Below are positions 27,291 through 36,218 of a DNA stretch of 64,000 nt, one piece after another. This DNA comes from WTJD01 sp964225175. Its GTDB lineage: Bacteria; Pseudomonadota; Gammaproteobacteria; Xanthomonadales; SZUA-36. Each line of letters begins with the position of its first letter. Position 1 is the first letter of the stretch. A program made the translations under genes and the position numbers. Location: NCBI GenBank assembly GCA_964225175.1, contig CAXQNK010000055.1:1-64000 (forward strand). Direction: 5' to 3'. The notes under the pieces were generated by a model. The model was not told the DNA's origin. It ran no database searches and saw nothing but the letters and a program-made list of their open reading frames with translations.

Positions 27291-28186
27291 AGATTGCGGC
27301 ATCGGTTTGTGTGTCTATGGTGGTTCTTGGAATGGGTGCAGATAGTTGGGCGGAAACCGTCCTGGAGACCCTCAGCCTGAAGCCGGGCGGCATGATTGAG
27401 GTCAGTAATGTGGCTGGAATGGTTGAAGTCCAGGCATGGAGCGAGTCGAAGGTCGAGGTCAAGGGCGACCTGGGCGAGAATCAGGAACTGTCAATCGATC
27501 AGACAGCTTCCGGCGTTCGGTTGGAAGTGGTCAATCGTGGAGACGAGGATGATTTTGAAGATGCGGAACTCGCACTCAAGGTGCCCGAGTCGGCTCGACT
27601 GGTGATTGAAGTCGTCAGTGCAGACGTCACGGTATCGGGTCTGATGAGCGAAAGCATTGTGGTTGAGGCGGTCAGCGGTGACATAGAGATAGCGGCCCAA
27701 ACGCGACGCCTCGAAATATCCTCTGTCAGCGGAGATCTTAAGTTTAACGGTGCCAGTGACAGGGCGGTGCTCGAGACGGTATCTGGAGACATCATCGCGC
27801 AAAAAGTCAAAACCGAAGTCAGCATCAGAACGGTTTCTGGTGATGCAACCTTTACGGGTGCCGCTCTGGAACGCGCTCGGGCGGAGACTGTATCGGGCGA
27901 CTTCACACTGGATATGGGTCTGACCTCAGGCGGACGACTGGTCGCCGAGGCTTTGAGCGGCGACATAACATTGAACCTGCCTTCCGCGCAGACCGGGGAG
28001 TTCAGGCTGCAAACATTTAGTGGCGACATTCGAAGTGAATTCGGGCCCAAGCAGGAATCACGGGGCGGGCCGGGCAGCAGCCTGCGCCACCAGGAAGGTG
28101 AAGGTGACGCTCTGATTCGCGTCGAGAGTTTCAGTGGCGACATTGAAATCACTAAGCGTTACATCTCCAGCGCTGGCGATTCCTGA
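27287..28186 (+). CDS. Exported DUF4097-type beta-repeat protein
   Basis: 299 residues with a signal peptide (about 1-22, ending DSWA) followed by a beta-helix-like domain built on repeats of about 20 residues around the motif S-G-D: VSGDIEI, VSGDLKF, VSGDIIA, VSGDATF, VSGDFTL, LSGDITL, FSGDIRS and FSGDIEI are all visible. This is the DUF4097 putative-adhesin pattern. The ATG overlaps the previous stop (ATGA), so it is co-translated with the sigma and presumed anti-sigma genes and may report or be part of the envelope state they monitor (inference). A 13-base inverted repeat follows the stop. Confidence 0.85.
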   Translation: MKIAASVCVSMVVLGMGADSWAETVLETLSLKPGGMIEVSNVAGMVEVQAWSESKVEVKGDLGENQELSIDQTASGVRLEVVNRGDEDDFEDAELALKVPESARLVIEVVSADVTVSGLMSESIVVEAVSGDIEIAAQTRRLEISSVSGDLKFNGASDRAVLETVSGDIIAQKVKTEVSIRTVSGDATFTGAALERARAETVSGDFTLDMGLTSGGRLVAEALSGDITLNLPSAQTGEFRLQTFSGDIRSEFGPKQESRGGPGSSLRHQEGEGDALIRVESFSGDIEITKRYISSAGDS

Positions 28187-28190
28187 CCTA

Positions 28191-28239
28191 CATCTCACCC
28201 CAAATGGTCTCCGCCCCCTCAGACAGTTGGGGTGAGATG
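28191..28239. repeat. 13-base perfect inverted repeat after the sigma operon
   Basis: CATCTCACCCCAA (28191-28203) and TTGGGGTGAGATG (28227-28239) are exact reverse complements separated by 23 bases, beginning 4 bases after the DUF4097 stop. A transcript would form a strong hairpin, but no T run follows, so it is not a standard intrinsic terminator. It might protect the mRNA 3' end, cause Rho-linked ending, or be a protein site for the receptor gene downstream. Confidence 0.7.
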
Positions 28240-28436
28240 ACGTGCAAACAGACCCTGTGGCACATATTTCCGCTCGTCACTGTGATGCCGTGGCCTGAAA
28301 GATTTTTTGGGTCGCGGGTATTTCAATCGGGGGGCAATATTGCTAGTATGCAAAGCGTTAAGTGTTTGTTAAGCCGGTAACACGCCTGGAGACGGGCAGC
28401 CCGTTGCGTGGATTTTTCGCGTCTGGGGGCCAGAAA

Positions 28437-28450
28437 AGCGGAATTCCGCT
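28437..28450. promoter_or_regulatory. 14-bp perfect palindrome in the receptor leader
   Basis: AGCGGAATTCCGCT is fully self-complementary and lies 70 bases before the ATG of the large TonB-dependent receptor. The 333-base region between the sigma operon and the receptor (28187-28519) otherwise holds the 13-base inverted repeat and a short GGCAATATTGC palindrome near 28336; no reading frame was recognised. An operator or leader-RNA stem is possible. Confidence 0.45.
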
Positions 28451-28519
28451 CCTTCTGTCGGCGCGAAACTGTTAGAACATTTGCACTTTTAATTTGGTGA
28501 TGTGTGGAGAACCAACACT

Positions 28520-31207
28520 ATGAATCTCAATCGTAAGCAGCTTTATTCTGTCATACGGGGTTCGCTCACTTTCGGTCTGGCCGCTGGCCTCACGACCACG
28601 GGTTGGGCCCAGGATGAGGCAGAAGACGAATCAGCGGAACTTGATAAAATCCTCGTTACGGGTTCGCGTATTAAGCAAGTTGATGTTGAAACCGCTCAGC
28701 CGGTGACAATCATTAACCGTGAAGACATCGACATGTCTGGTGATACCAGCGTTGCAGAGGTCCTGCGTAACATGTCGACGAACACCTTCGGCTCGTGGCG
28801 CGGTGTATCGGGCTACGGCTCTGGTGCTCCGGGTTCGGTCGAAGTTGACCTTCGCGGTGTCGGCGCCACGCTCGTCCTGATCGACGGTCGTCGTATGCCG
28901 GGTGCGGGTTATGACGGCGGTCAGACCCAGAACCTCAACAATATCCCGCTCGCCATCGTTGAGCGCATTGAAGTCCTGCGCGGCGGTGCTTCGGCCATTT
29001 ACGGCTCAGACGCGATCGGCGGTGTGGTCAACGTGATCACGCTGAAAGAACTGGATGGCGGTTCCATCTCCTACCTGCGCGAAGACCGTGGCGTGGACGA
29101 CGGCAATACCGATCAATGGGAATTCGCCGCCGGTGTCACGGGTGACAAGGGCAATATGCTCGTCACCTTCCAGCACACGGAATTCGACCCTCTGGAAGAC
29201 AACGCGGTGTCTGGTTTTGACAACGGCACGTCTTGGTGGGGTCCGGTTACCAACGTGTTTTATGCGTCGCAGTCCGCGGGGGCATACGTGAGCTGGTATC
29301 CACAGGAACTCTGTGAGACCATCCCGAACACGGTTGATCAGGGCTTCCGCTGCGGTTACGCCTACTCTAACGTGACCTGGCTGTATCCGAAGCAGCAACG
29401 TGATTCGATCATGACCAAGATCAATTACGAGCTGACGCCGAATATCACCTTCCATGCCCGCCTGGCATTCGTGGGTAACGAGACCCAGTCACGCTTCGCG
29501 CCGACGCCGGTCTCTACCAACACCATCACGATGCGTTACGACAACCCGAACGCACCCGCTGATGTGGCGGCCGATGTGATCAGCGGATTTGATCCCTACC
29601 TTTACATCTACCACCGTACGGCACTGCTCGGAACACGTGACGCATTCTTTACCGACAACACGTTCGATAACGTATTCGGGCTGGAAGGCTACGTCGATGC
29701 GTTCAACGGGTTGGACTGGCAGGTCAACTACCAGTACACGCTGAAAGATGAAGACGTGCATAACACGAACCTCGTGAATGACATCCTCTTCCAGCGCGCT
29801 CTTGACAATGGCCAATTCGACATCTTCAACGTGGCTGGATTGCCCGCTGACGAGTGGTCGGAAAATGCATTCCAGTTCTACAAGACGGTTGCTCACACGG
29901 GTATCTACGAAGTGCGAAACGAGCGTCATATCTTTGACGGTTCCATCGGTGGCGAATTGTTCTACACCGACGCGCTTAGCCTTTCGGCGGTCGTGGGTGG
30001 AGAATTCGAGAAAATCGATTTCACGCAGATATCCGATCCGCAATCTGCCGCAGGGTTTGTGTCCGGTGGCGCTGGCGGTAACGACGTGTACGCGACCCGT
30101 GAACGCACATCGCTTTACGGTGAGGTCCAGCTGAACCTTGGCTTCGGCGTCGAGCTCAGCGGCGCTGTACGCTACGACGAATATGACCAGGATGGCATTA
30201 CGACCGTAGGTATCGTGAATCAGTCAAGCAACAAAGTGTTTGACGACACCACCTACATGTTCACGGCCGCATGGCGCCCGACGGACAATATCCTCATCCG
30301 TGGTGTGATTGGCACCGCCTTCCGGGCACCGACCATGAGCCAGCTGTTCTCCAGCCGCTCATTCGGTTTCCCGTCAGCGTATGACTATTACTACTGCGAT
30401 ACGCTCGGAAACCCGGGTGGCAACGAGGCGTATTGTGACGCGCTCAACCCGCCGCAGATCAAGACCTTCTCGGGCGGTAACCCGACCCTGGAGCCGGAAA
30501 ATGCCGACACCATGACTTTCGGTGGTGTCTGGAACATTACCGACGATCTGTCTGTGGAAATCCAGTACTACGATATCGAGTACGAGAACAAAATCGTGGG
30601 CGTGAGCCTGAACGACATCCTGCTGCTTAACCAGGCAGCCGGCGGCACTACCGCACAGGTTATTCGTAACTCAAGTGGTACCATCGAGTACATCCAGTCT
30701 GGTGTGCAGAACTTCCTGAAGCAGGAAACCAACGGTGTCGACTTCGTGGCCAATTACGGCCTGAATACCAACGGCGTGGGCAACTTCTCCTTCAGTCTGC
30801 AGGCAACGCACGTGATCGAGTTCACGGACGTCGACAAGGACGCCCTGACAGGTGCTGAGATTCCGCTTGAGCGGGCCGGCAACTGGGGCTCGCCTGACTG
30901 GCGGGCCAACTGGACCATGGGATGGTCCTTGGGCAACTTCTTTGCCAGCTGGCGCGCGAACTACATCGGTAAACAGGACAAGACCAGTGGAGCGGCTTCA
31001 GCCGAAGATCTGGACGCTGTGACTTACCACAACCTGCAGGCTGGCTGGTATGCCCCGTGGGATGGTGAGATTACCGTTGGTGTGCGTAACGTCGCCGATG
31101 AAGACATCCAGTTCAACTTCGGTAGCCCATCGTGGCGTGGTTACGACTACTTCCTGTATAGCCCGGAAGGTCGTACCTGGTACGCGCGCTACAAGCAGAA
31201 CTTCTGA
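28520..31207 (+). CDS. Large TonB-dependent outer-membrane receptor
   Basis: 895 residues. Signal peptide about 1-31 (ending GWAQ), acidic linker, TonB-box-like DKILVTGSRI, plug domain with VDLRGVGATLVLIDGRRMPG and IERIEVLRGGASAIYGSDAIGGVVN, then a 22-strand-type barrel ending ...GRTWYARYKQNF with the terminal Phe. This is the long group seen in marine gammaproteobacteria and sphingomonads, whose substrates are mostly unknown peptides, glycans or siderophores. Codons are markedly biased (AAC, GGT, CGT, CTG frequent) compared with neighbours, suggesting high expression. ATG 28520 with GGAGA upstream is preferred to GTG 28502. A strong terminator follows. Confidence 0.94.
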   Translation: MNLNRKQLYSVIRGSLTFGLAAGLTTTGWAQDEAEDESAELDKILVTGSRIKQVDVETAQPVTIINREDIDMSGDTSVAEVLRNMSTNTFGSWRGVSGYGSGAPGSVEVDLRGVGATLVLIDGRRMPGAGYDGGQTQNLNNIPLAIVERIEVLRGGASAIYGSDAIGGVVNVITLKELDGGSISYLREDRGVDDGNTDQWEFAAGVTGDKGNMLVTFQHTEFDPLEDNAVSGFDNGTSWWGPVTNVFYASQSAGAYVSWYPQELCETIPNTVDQGFRCGYAYSNVTWLYPKQQRDSIMTKINYELTPNITFHARLAFVGNETQSRFAPTPVSTNTITMRYDNPNAPADVAADVISGFDPYLYIYHRTALLGTRDAFFTDNTFDNVFGLEGYVDAFNGLDWQVNYQYTLKDEDVHNTNLVNDILFQRALDNGQFDIFNVAGLPADEWSENAFQFYKTVAHTGIYEVRNERHIFDGSIGGELFYTDALSLSAVVGGEFEKIDFTQISDPQSAAGFVSGGAGGNDVYATRERTSLYGEVQLNLGFGVELSGAVRYDEYDQDGITTVGIVNQSSNKVFDDTTYMFTAAWRPTDNILIRGVIGTAFRAPTMSQLFSSRSFGFPSAYDYYYCDTLGNPGGNEAYCDALNPPQIKTFSGGNPTLEPENADTMTFGGVWNITDDLSVEIQYYDIEYENKIVGVSLNDILLLNQAAGGTTAQVIRNSSGTIEYIQSGVQNFLKQETNGVDFVANYGLNTNGVGNFSFSLQATHVIEFTDVDKDALTGAEIPLERAGNWGSPDWRANWTMGWSLGNFFASWRANYIGKQDKTSGAASAEDLDAVTYHNLQAGWYAPWDGEITVGVRNVADEDIQFNFGSPSWRGYDYFLYSPEGRTWYARYKQNF

Positions 31208-31230
31208 TATCTTCAGAGCGTGAAATGAGA

Positions 31231-31258
31231 CGGCGGACTTCGGTCCGCCGTTTTTTTT
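31231..31258 (+). terminator. Strong Rho-independent terminator after the receptor gene
   Basis: Stem CGGCGGAC (31231-31238) and GTCCGCCG (31243-31250) closed by a TTCG tetraloop and followed by eight T. It lies 23 bases after the receptor stop and only 15 bases before the next start, so the downstream oxygenase gene depends on read-through or a promoter overlapping this region. Confidence 0.95.
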
Positions 31259-31273
31259 GTTTAAAGTAAGACC

Positions 31274-33160
31274 ATGCACCCAGTTAATCCGCAACAGATT
31301 CTCGGGCATGCCTGGGGCTTGATACAGCGGCGGCAGCTTGACCAGGCGATCGCAATGTTGAATCAGCTTCTGCAGGCTTATCCCGATCAGGACCAGGCCT
31401 TGCTTCTGAAGGGAATTGCGCTGTTTTACAAGCAAGACTTCCCCGAGGCGCGAAAACATTTCGAACGCAGTGTCGATATCAATCCGAATAATCCTGACAC
31501 CTGGAACAACTTGGGAAATACCTGCGTCAAGGAACACGATAATGCGCGCGCGTGCATCGCCTTTGAGAAGGTCCTCGAGCTGGATAGATCGCGCCAGGAT
31601 GCTGCATTTAACCTTGCGGTGTGCCTGAACAAGCTGGGTCGGGTCGAGGAAGCGGAGCTGGTGCTGACCCGATTGTTGAATCAGAGGGCGGATCACCCGG
31701 GTGCCTGGTCGACCCTGGGCGCTGTGCAACAGGCACAGGGAAAACAAGAAGAAGCATTGGCCAGTTATGACCGCTGCCTCGCGCTGGATCAGAGTTCTGC
31801 CCTCGCGTTGCACAACAAGGCAGTCATTCTCCGACAGCTCAAGCGCTATGACGAGGCTGTGAGCTATTCAAAACGCGCGGTGAAACTGAATCCAGGGGCC
31901 GCAAACGTTCACCAGAATCTGGGCAGTGCGCACGCAGCCATGGGTGAGATTGATCAAGCCATTAAGGCTTATGAGCGGGCAGTGAAGCTGGAACCACGGA
32001 ACCCCGAACATCACCATTGGCTGAATCATTTGCTCTGGATCGAGGGCAAACAGGGTTTCCTGGATTCCTACTTTGATGTCATCAGAGCGCAGCCCGAAGC
32101 GCAGGAAATCCGGCAGGCGCTGGTTTACAAATTGATGCTCTCAGAGCGTCTCGAAGAGGCTCAAGAGCACGCGGATTACCTCGTCCGGCTTGATCCGGAG
32201 AACCCTTCCAATCTATTGCTTCAGGGAGGGGTGCTTCTTCGGCAAAGGCAGTTCGAGGCGGCTTTGACGGCACACGACCAAGCCTTGCAGAAGAGTGGTG
32301 GTGACATTGGTTGCAAGCGGGAATTTGCCACCACCTTACTCGCCAACGCCGAGCCCGCAAGGGCAATGTCCATCCTGGATGAACTGCTGGTAACGGATCC
32401 GTTGAACCAAAGCTACTGGGCGCTTAAGGCAACTGCGCTGCGACTTCTTGGCAGTGACCAGTATCATGAACTGTACGATTATGAGCGACTGGTTCTGAGG
32501 ACGCCTATCAGCGTTCCCCAGGGCTATGATTCCATTGGTGCCTTTAACCGGGAGCTTAAAAGCGCACTTGAGGCCCTGCACATCAACAAGGAGCACCCGC
32601 TTGACCAATCTCTGGTCAACGGTACCCAGACCATCGATGACTTGTTCGAAGGCGCGCAGGGTCCTATCGGTCAGCTTGAGAGGGCGTTCGATGAACAGAT
32701 GATACAGTTCCTCGGGCAATTGCCGCCTGATGTCCGGCATCCCACGCTGGCCCGCAATGGGGCGGGTTTTATATGTACAGGCGCATGGTCGGTCTTGCTG
32801 CGGACTTCGGGCTACCACCGGAATCATCACCACAGCGCTGGCTGGTTCAGTGGCCCCTACTATGTCGATGTGCCTGAAGCCGCAGAGGACGCTGAATTGC
32901 GCCAGGGATGGATACAGTTTGGCGCGCCCAGTTTCGAATGTATTGAGCCCCTGGCTGCGGATTACGTAGTTAAGCCAGAACCAGGCCTGATGATCCGCTT
33001 CCCCTCCTACATGTGGCACGGCACGATACCTTTTGATTCGGACGAAACCCGCATGGTCGTGTCCGTGGACCTCGACCCCGGCCCGGGTGCCGGTATCCCG
33101 GAGCTTGAATCTCAGCCTGCGGTCGGTGGCCCATCGTCGGCAGGTATTGCCTCCTTCTAG
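31274..33160 (+). CDS. TPR-repeat protein with C-terminal putative 2-oxoglutarate/Fe(II) oxygenase domain
   Basis: 628 residues. Residues about 1-390 are tetratricopeptide repeats (e.g. ALLLKGIALFYKQDFPEARKH, DTWNNLGNTCVKEHDNARAC). Residues about 420-615 match the TIGR02466/2OG-FeII_Oxy_5 type of hydroxylase: a histidine cluster YHRNHHHSAGWFSGPYYVDV at about 514-533 and MWHGTIPF near 580 followed by an Arg (TRMVVS) suited to 2-oxoglutarate binding. TPR arms suggest a protein or peptide substrate. No signal peptide, so cytoplasmic. It follows the receptor gene after a terminator and its stop overlaps by 4 bases the end of the convergent TPR-sulfotransferase gene. Confidence 0.87.
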   Translation: MHPVNPQQILGHAWGLIQRRQLDQAIAMLNQLLQAYPDQDQALLLKGIALFYKQDFPEARKHFERSVDINPNNPDTWNNLGNTCVKEHDNARACIAFEKVLELDRSRQDAAFNLAVCLNKLGRVEEAELVLTRLLNQRADHPGAWSTLGAVQQAQGKQEEALASYDRCLALDQSSALALHNKAVILRQLKRYDEAVSYSKRAVKLNPGAANVHQNLGSAHAAMGEIDQAIKAYERAVKLEPRNPEHHHWLNHLLWIEGKQGFLDSYFDVIRAQPEAQEIRQALVYKLMLSERLEEAQEHADYLVRLDPENPSNLLLQGGVLLRQRQFEAALTAHDQALQKSGGDIGCKREFATTLLANAEPARAMSILDELLVTDPLNQSYWALKATALRLLGSDQYHELYDYERLVLRTPISVPQGYDSIGAFNRELKSALEALHINKEHPLDQSLVNGTQTIDDLFEGAQGPIGQLERAFDEQMIQFLGQLPPDVRHPTLARNGAGFICTGAWSVLLRTSGYHRNHHHSAGWFSGPYYVDVPEAAEDAELRQGWIQFGAPSFECIEPLAADYVVKPEPGLMIRFPSYMWHGTIPFDSDETRMVVSVDLDPGPGAGIPELESQPAVGGPSSAGIASF

Positions 33161-34806
33161 CTTGCAATGGCCTCCTGCTCGTCCTGGGTCAGATGGCGGA
33201 GATAGTTTTTACCCCGACCCACCGACTCGCTGTGAATTGACTGCCGCAGCTGCGCTGCACTCGCGGTCCTGACAAATTGACCCCGCTGTCCCGGGTGAAG
33301 GGCTGTGGGCGTCCATGTCAGCCCGAGAAAATCGTACAGTGACCGCCCCGTCTGTTCAGGCGCCGCGACGAGGGATTCATAGTTCACGGTCAGAATCGAT
33401 CGGCCGAACAGCGCTTTCCAGTGGTCCATGAGTCGGTCGCATTCCTTGTCATAGCTTGAGAAATCGAGCAGGGATGTGCTGAAACGGGACAGATCGTTCA
33501 ACTGTTGCTGAAATATTGAAATTGCGTTGTCGAGGCGTCGCCGGCGTGAGTGAATAAACAGGGCTTTCGGGAACAGGCGCTTGATGAGGCCCATGGCCTG
33601 CAGATTCTCAGGGCGTTTGTCGACGCCCCGAGCGCCGTGTGCGCCCAACTCGCGAGACAGTTCGAGATAATCCCGGCGCACGGCGCTCAATCGGTCCTCA
33701 CCGCCTTCATCGAAGAGCGCCCACCAGTCTTGCGGCGGGCCGGATTGCAAGCGCAGAAAAAGATCCAATTCCCCGAGAGCGTGAGTCTCCGGGCTGGCGG
33801 CAAGCATTTGTTCGATGAGCGTTGAACCGGAACGAAAGTGCCCGACGATGAAAATCGGGCGTTCCGAGGTTTGATCCTGTTTCTGGTCATGGTCCAGCCA
33901 GGCCGAGGTGACCCTGGTGATCGATGCGTCCACGAACTGCCTGAAAGAGGCTTGATTCCACGCGCCGACCCGTTGCCGCTGCTTTTCATTGGCAGTGCGC
34001 ATGTGACCCATGGCCATTTCGTACTCACCCAGGTCATCACGGGCCTTGGCCAGCGCAAACTGGAGACTCTCCAACTCATAATCCGATCGGGACTGGCTCG
34101 CGACCGCGCGTTCTGCCCGTTGAATCCAGTCTGATTGTTCGACGGTCATTTTCCGGCCGTGAATCATGCGAACCAATGCCTCGACGAATTCCGGATCCTG
34201 GTCCAGAACTTGCTCAAATAAAGCCTCCGACTCGGTTCGCTCCCCTGAGGCCTGCAATAAAGACCCCAGGTTGAAGAGGGCCTGCACGTGATCGGGATCT
34301 TCGTTCAGCACGTCTCTCAATACCGCCACAGCCTCACCCTCGCGCCGTAAATCGGCCAGCACAATCGCGCGCGTGACCTGTGCGTGTGCACGGGGACTGA
34401 AGTCACCTGAGAGGGCTTTTTCCACGGCGTCCAGTGCAGCTGCGGATTGGCCTGCGGATTGCAAAAGCTCACACAGCTGAAACCATGCCTTGGCATCGTC
34501 GTCATTGTTTTTCAAATAGGCCCTGTAGTAGTCGTGGGCGCGAGCCTCCTGCCGCAATTGCAGTGCCCAGCGCGCCAGGTAGTTCACGTAACCCAGATTA
34601 TGCGGTTCAAGTTTCGCGAGGCGCTCTGTGAGCTTCATTGCCGCGTCGATTTGTCCCATCCTGACATGGACTTGCACGCCAGCTTTCAAGACCTGGTCGC
34701 TTTCCGGGTACTGGCGCAGAAGCAATTGTGCCAGGCGTGCGGCCTCGACGAGGTTGCCTCGCGAAAGGGAGAGTTGGAGCTGCGCCAGTTCCGCCTTCAT
34801 GGACAT
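33157..34806 (-). CDS. TPR-repeat sulfotransferase
   Basis: 549 residues. The N-terminal half (about 1-260) consists of TPR-like helical repeats; the C-terminal half is a PAPS-dependent sulfotransferase with the 5'-phosphosulfate loop PIFIVGHFRSGSTLIEQML (about 316-334) and the 3'-phosphate region FIHSRRRRLDNAIS (about 412-428). Such TPR-sulfotransferases resemble tyrosylprotein sulfotransferases in general layout, but the acceptor is unknown. No signal peptide. It is last in a minus-strand run starting at aroK, 59 bases after a GTPase gene, and lies tail to tail with the TPR-oxygenase gene. Confidence 0.9.
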   Translation of the reverse strand: MSMKAELAQLQLSLSRGNLVEAARLAQLLLRQYPESDQVLKAGVQVHVRMGQIDAAMKLTERLAKLEPHNLGYVNYLARWALQLRQEARAHDYYRAYLKNNDDDAKAWFQLCELLQSAGQSAAALDAVEKALSGDFSPRAHAQVTRAIVLADLRREGEAVAVLRDVLNEDPDHVQALFNLGSLLQASGERTESEALFEQVLDQDPEFVEALVRMIHGRKMTVEQSDWIQRAERAVASQSRSDYELESLQFALAKARDDLGEYEMAMGHMRTANEKQRQRVGAWNQASFRQFVDASITRVTSAWLDHDQKQDQTSERPIFIVGHFRSGSTLIEQMLAASPETHALGELDLFLRLQSGPPQDWWALFDEGGEDRLSAVRRDYLELSRELGAHGARGVDKRPENLQAMGLIKRLFPKALFIHSRRRRLDNAISIFQQQLNDLSRFSTSLLDFSSYDKECDRLMDHWKALFGRSILTVNYESLVAAPEQTGRSLYDFLGLTWTPTALHPGQRGQFVRTASAAQLRQSIHSESVGRGKNYLRHLTQDEQEAIAS

Positions 34807-34865
34807 CTCTGGAACCCTATGAACCTTGGGGCATTATAGGTGTTCGAATTCGCTCCGGAATCAAT

Positions 34866-36218
34866 TCAGCTGCTTTTTCGCATTCGCGAGGCGATGTCCT
34901 CACGCGCCGTCTGCAAGATGGAGTCGCGGTCCAGCGAGTCGAGAATGCGTCGTACAGTTTCCCGCGGCCCGCCATCATCCCAGGCCATGCCGCGGGCAAA
35001 CCAGGACTCTGCGACGGCTCCCGTGATGTAGGTTGCATACCAGGCCAGCGCTCCCTGTGCAGTGACGGTGACCGCCGTTGAGAGACCGGCGCTGACTCCC
35101 TTTAATGCAGACGACACCAGGTTGATGCCCCAGTATGCCCCCATCAACGCGAGCAATTGGGTAGCGATTGTCAGCAGTAGTGTGCTGGCTTCCCTGCGGG
35201 ACAGTTTGAAGCCATAGACCTCACCGAGGTGAATAACCAGCGCCACATCAATACCCGCGGCAGCGAGCAGGTCCGCGACGGGAATGGGGTTTGCAGCCAC
35301 TGCAATGCCCTTGGCCAGACAGTAATAGCGGATGATGCGTTCGGCAACCTGGCGCCGCGCTTGAACGATTCGCTTGGCCACCGTGGCGTCAAGCTCTGCC
35401 GCGAAAAGCGCCGCATTCAGCGCCGCCAGGGTTTTTCCTTCCTTGTGCAATATGCCCCACAGCATCTCGCGCAAGTCGTGGACATTCTGACGGCGGGGCC
35501 GTTCGGATTCGGTCTCCGAGCCGTCGGCGTGGACGGTGATTACCCGTTCAGGGGCCGGATCAGCTGAACAGGCAACCACATGCTCAGGTGACAGCAGGCC
35601 GTGGCACCGCGCCATGAGTTGTTTCAGCAAGAGAGCCTGCTCGGTGCTGGTGTAGCGATCTGATTTATTCAGCACCAGCAGAAGTGGACGTTGCAGGCCA
35701 GCGAGAAAGGCCAGGGCTTCGCTCTCGACCCGTGTGAGGTCGCCCTCGCAGACCATGAGCAGGATGTCCGCTCTCCGGGCGGCTTCCTCGGCGATACGGG
35801 TGCGTTGCGCCCCATTAAGTTCATCGATGCCCGGTGTGTCGATCAGCTCGACCCGACCTTGCTCCACGCGATCCCAAAGCTTTTTCTGAGCGGAGCGGGT
35901 CTCGCCATGCAAAGGGCTCGTGGAAAATAATTTTTGGCCCATGAGAGCATTCAGCAGCGACGACTTGCCCGTGCCGACCCTCCCAAAAACAGCGATATGA
36001 ATTTCTTCCCGGCGAAGTTTCTCTGAAAGCGCCTCGATGTGATCGAATTCTGACTGCAGCTCAGCGCGAACCGAAGCCGGAATATTTGGGTCTTTCAGCA
36101 GATCACGGAGATTCCGGTTCGCCTCGAGCAGGTGGTCGTCAGGAAGCCGAAGAGCGTGCTTTTGCCTGTTCGATCGCCATGCGCGCCACGTCTTCAGTGT
36201 GTTTCGCAAGATGCTCAC
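34866..36218 (-). CDS. YcjF/Era-like membrane GTPase with DUF697-like C-terminus (second of a pair)
   Basis: 450 residues. The GTPase domain has P-loop GRVGTGKS at 79-86, a switch I Thr in GETRSA, G3 DTPG in VELIDTPGIDE and G4 NKSD. The C-terminal part (about 290-440) is helical with hydrophobic segments (AKGIAVAANPIPVADLLAAAG; TLLLTIATQLLALMGAYWGIN), consistent with DUF697. It starts with GTG 36218, inside the upstream GTPase gene, with GAGGAG 7 bases before it; no later ATG, GTG or TTG lies outside the overlap and before the conserved region. The 80-base overlap implies translational coupling. Function unknown; perhaps membrane remodelling or stress (inference). Confidence 0.85.
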   Translation of the reverse strand: MSILRNTLKTWRAWRSNRQKHALRLPDDHLLEANRNLRDLLKDPNIPASVRAELQSEFDHIEALSEKLRREEIHIAVFGRVGTGKSSLLNALMGQKLFSTSPLHGETRSAQKKLWDRVEQGRVELIDTPGIDELNGAQRTRIAEEAARRADILLMVCEGDLTRVESEALAFLAGLQRPLLLVLNKSDRYTSTEQALLLKQLMARCHGLLSPEHVVACSADPAPERVITVHADGSETESERPRRQNVHDLREMLWGILHKEGKTLAALNAALFAAELDATVAKRIVQARRQVAERIIRYYCLAKGIAVAANPIPVADLLAAAGIDVALVIHLGEVYGFKLSRREASTLLLTIATQLLALMGAYWGINLVSSALKGVSAGLSTAVTVTAQGALAWYATYITGAVAESWFARGMAWDDGGPRETVRRILDSLDRDSILQTAREDIASRMRKSS

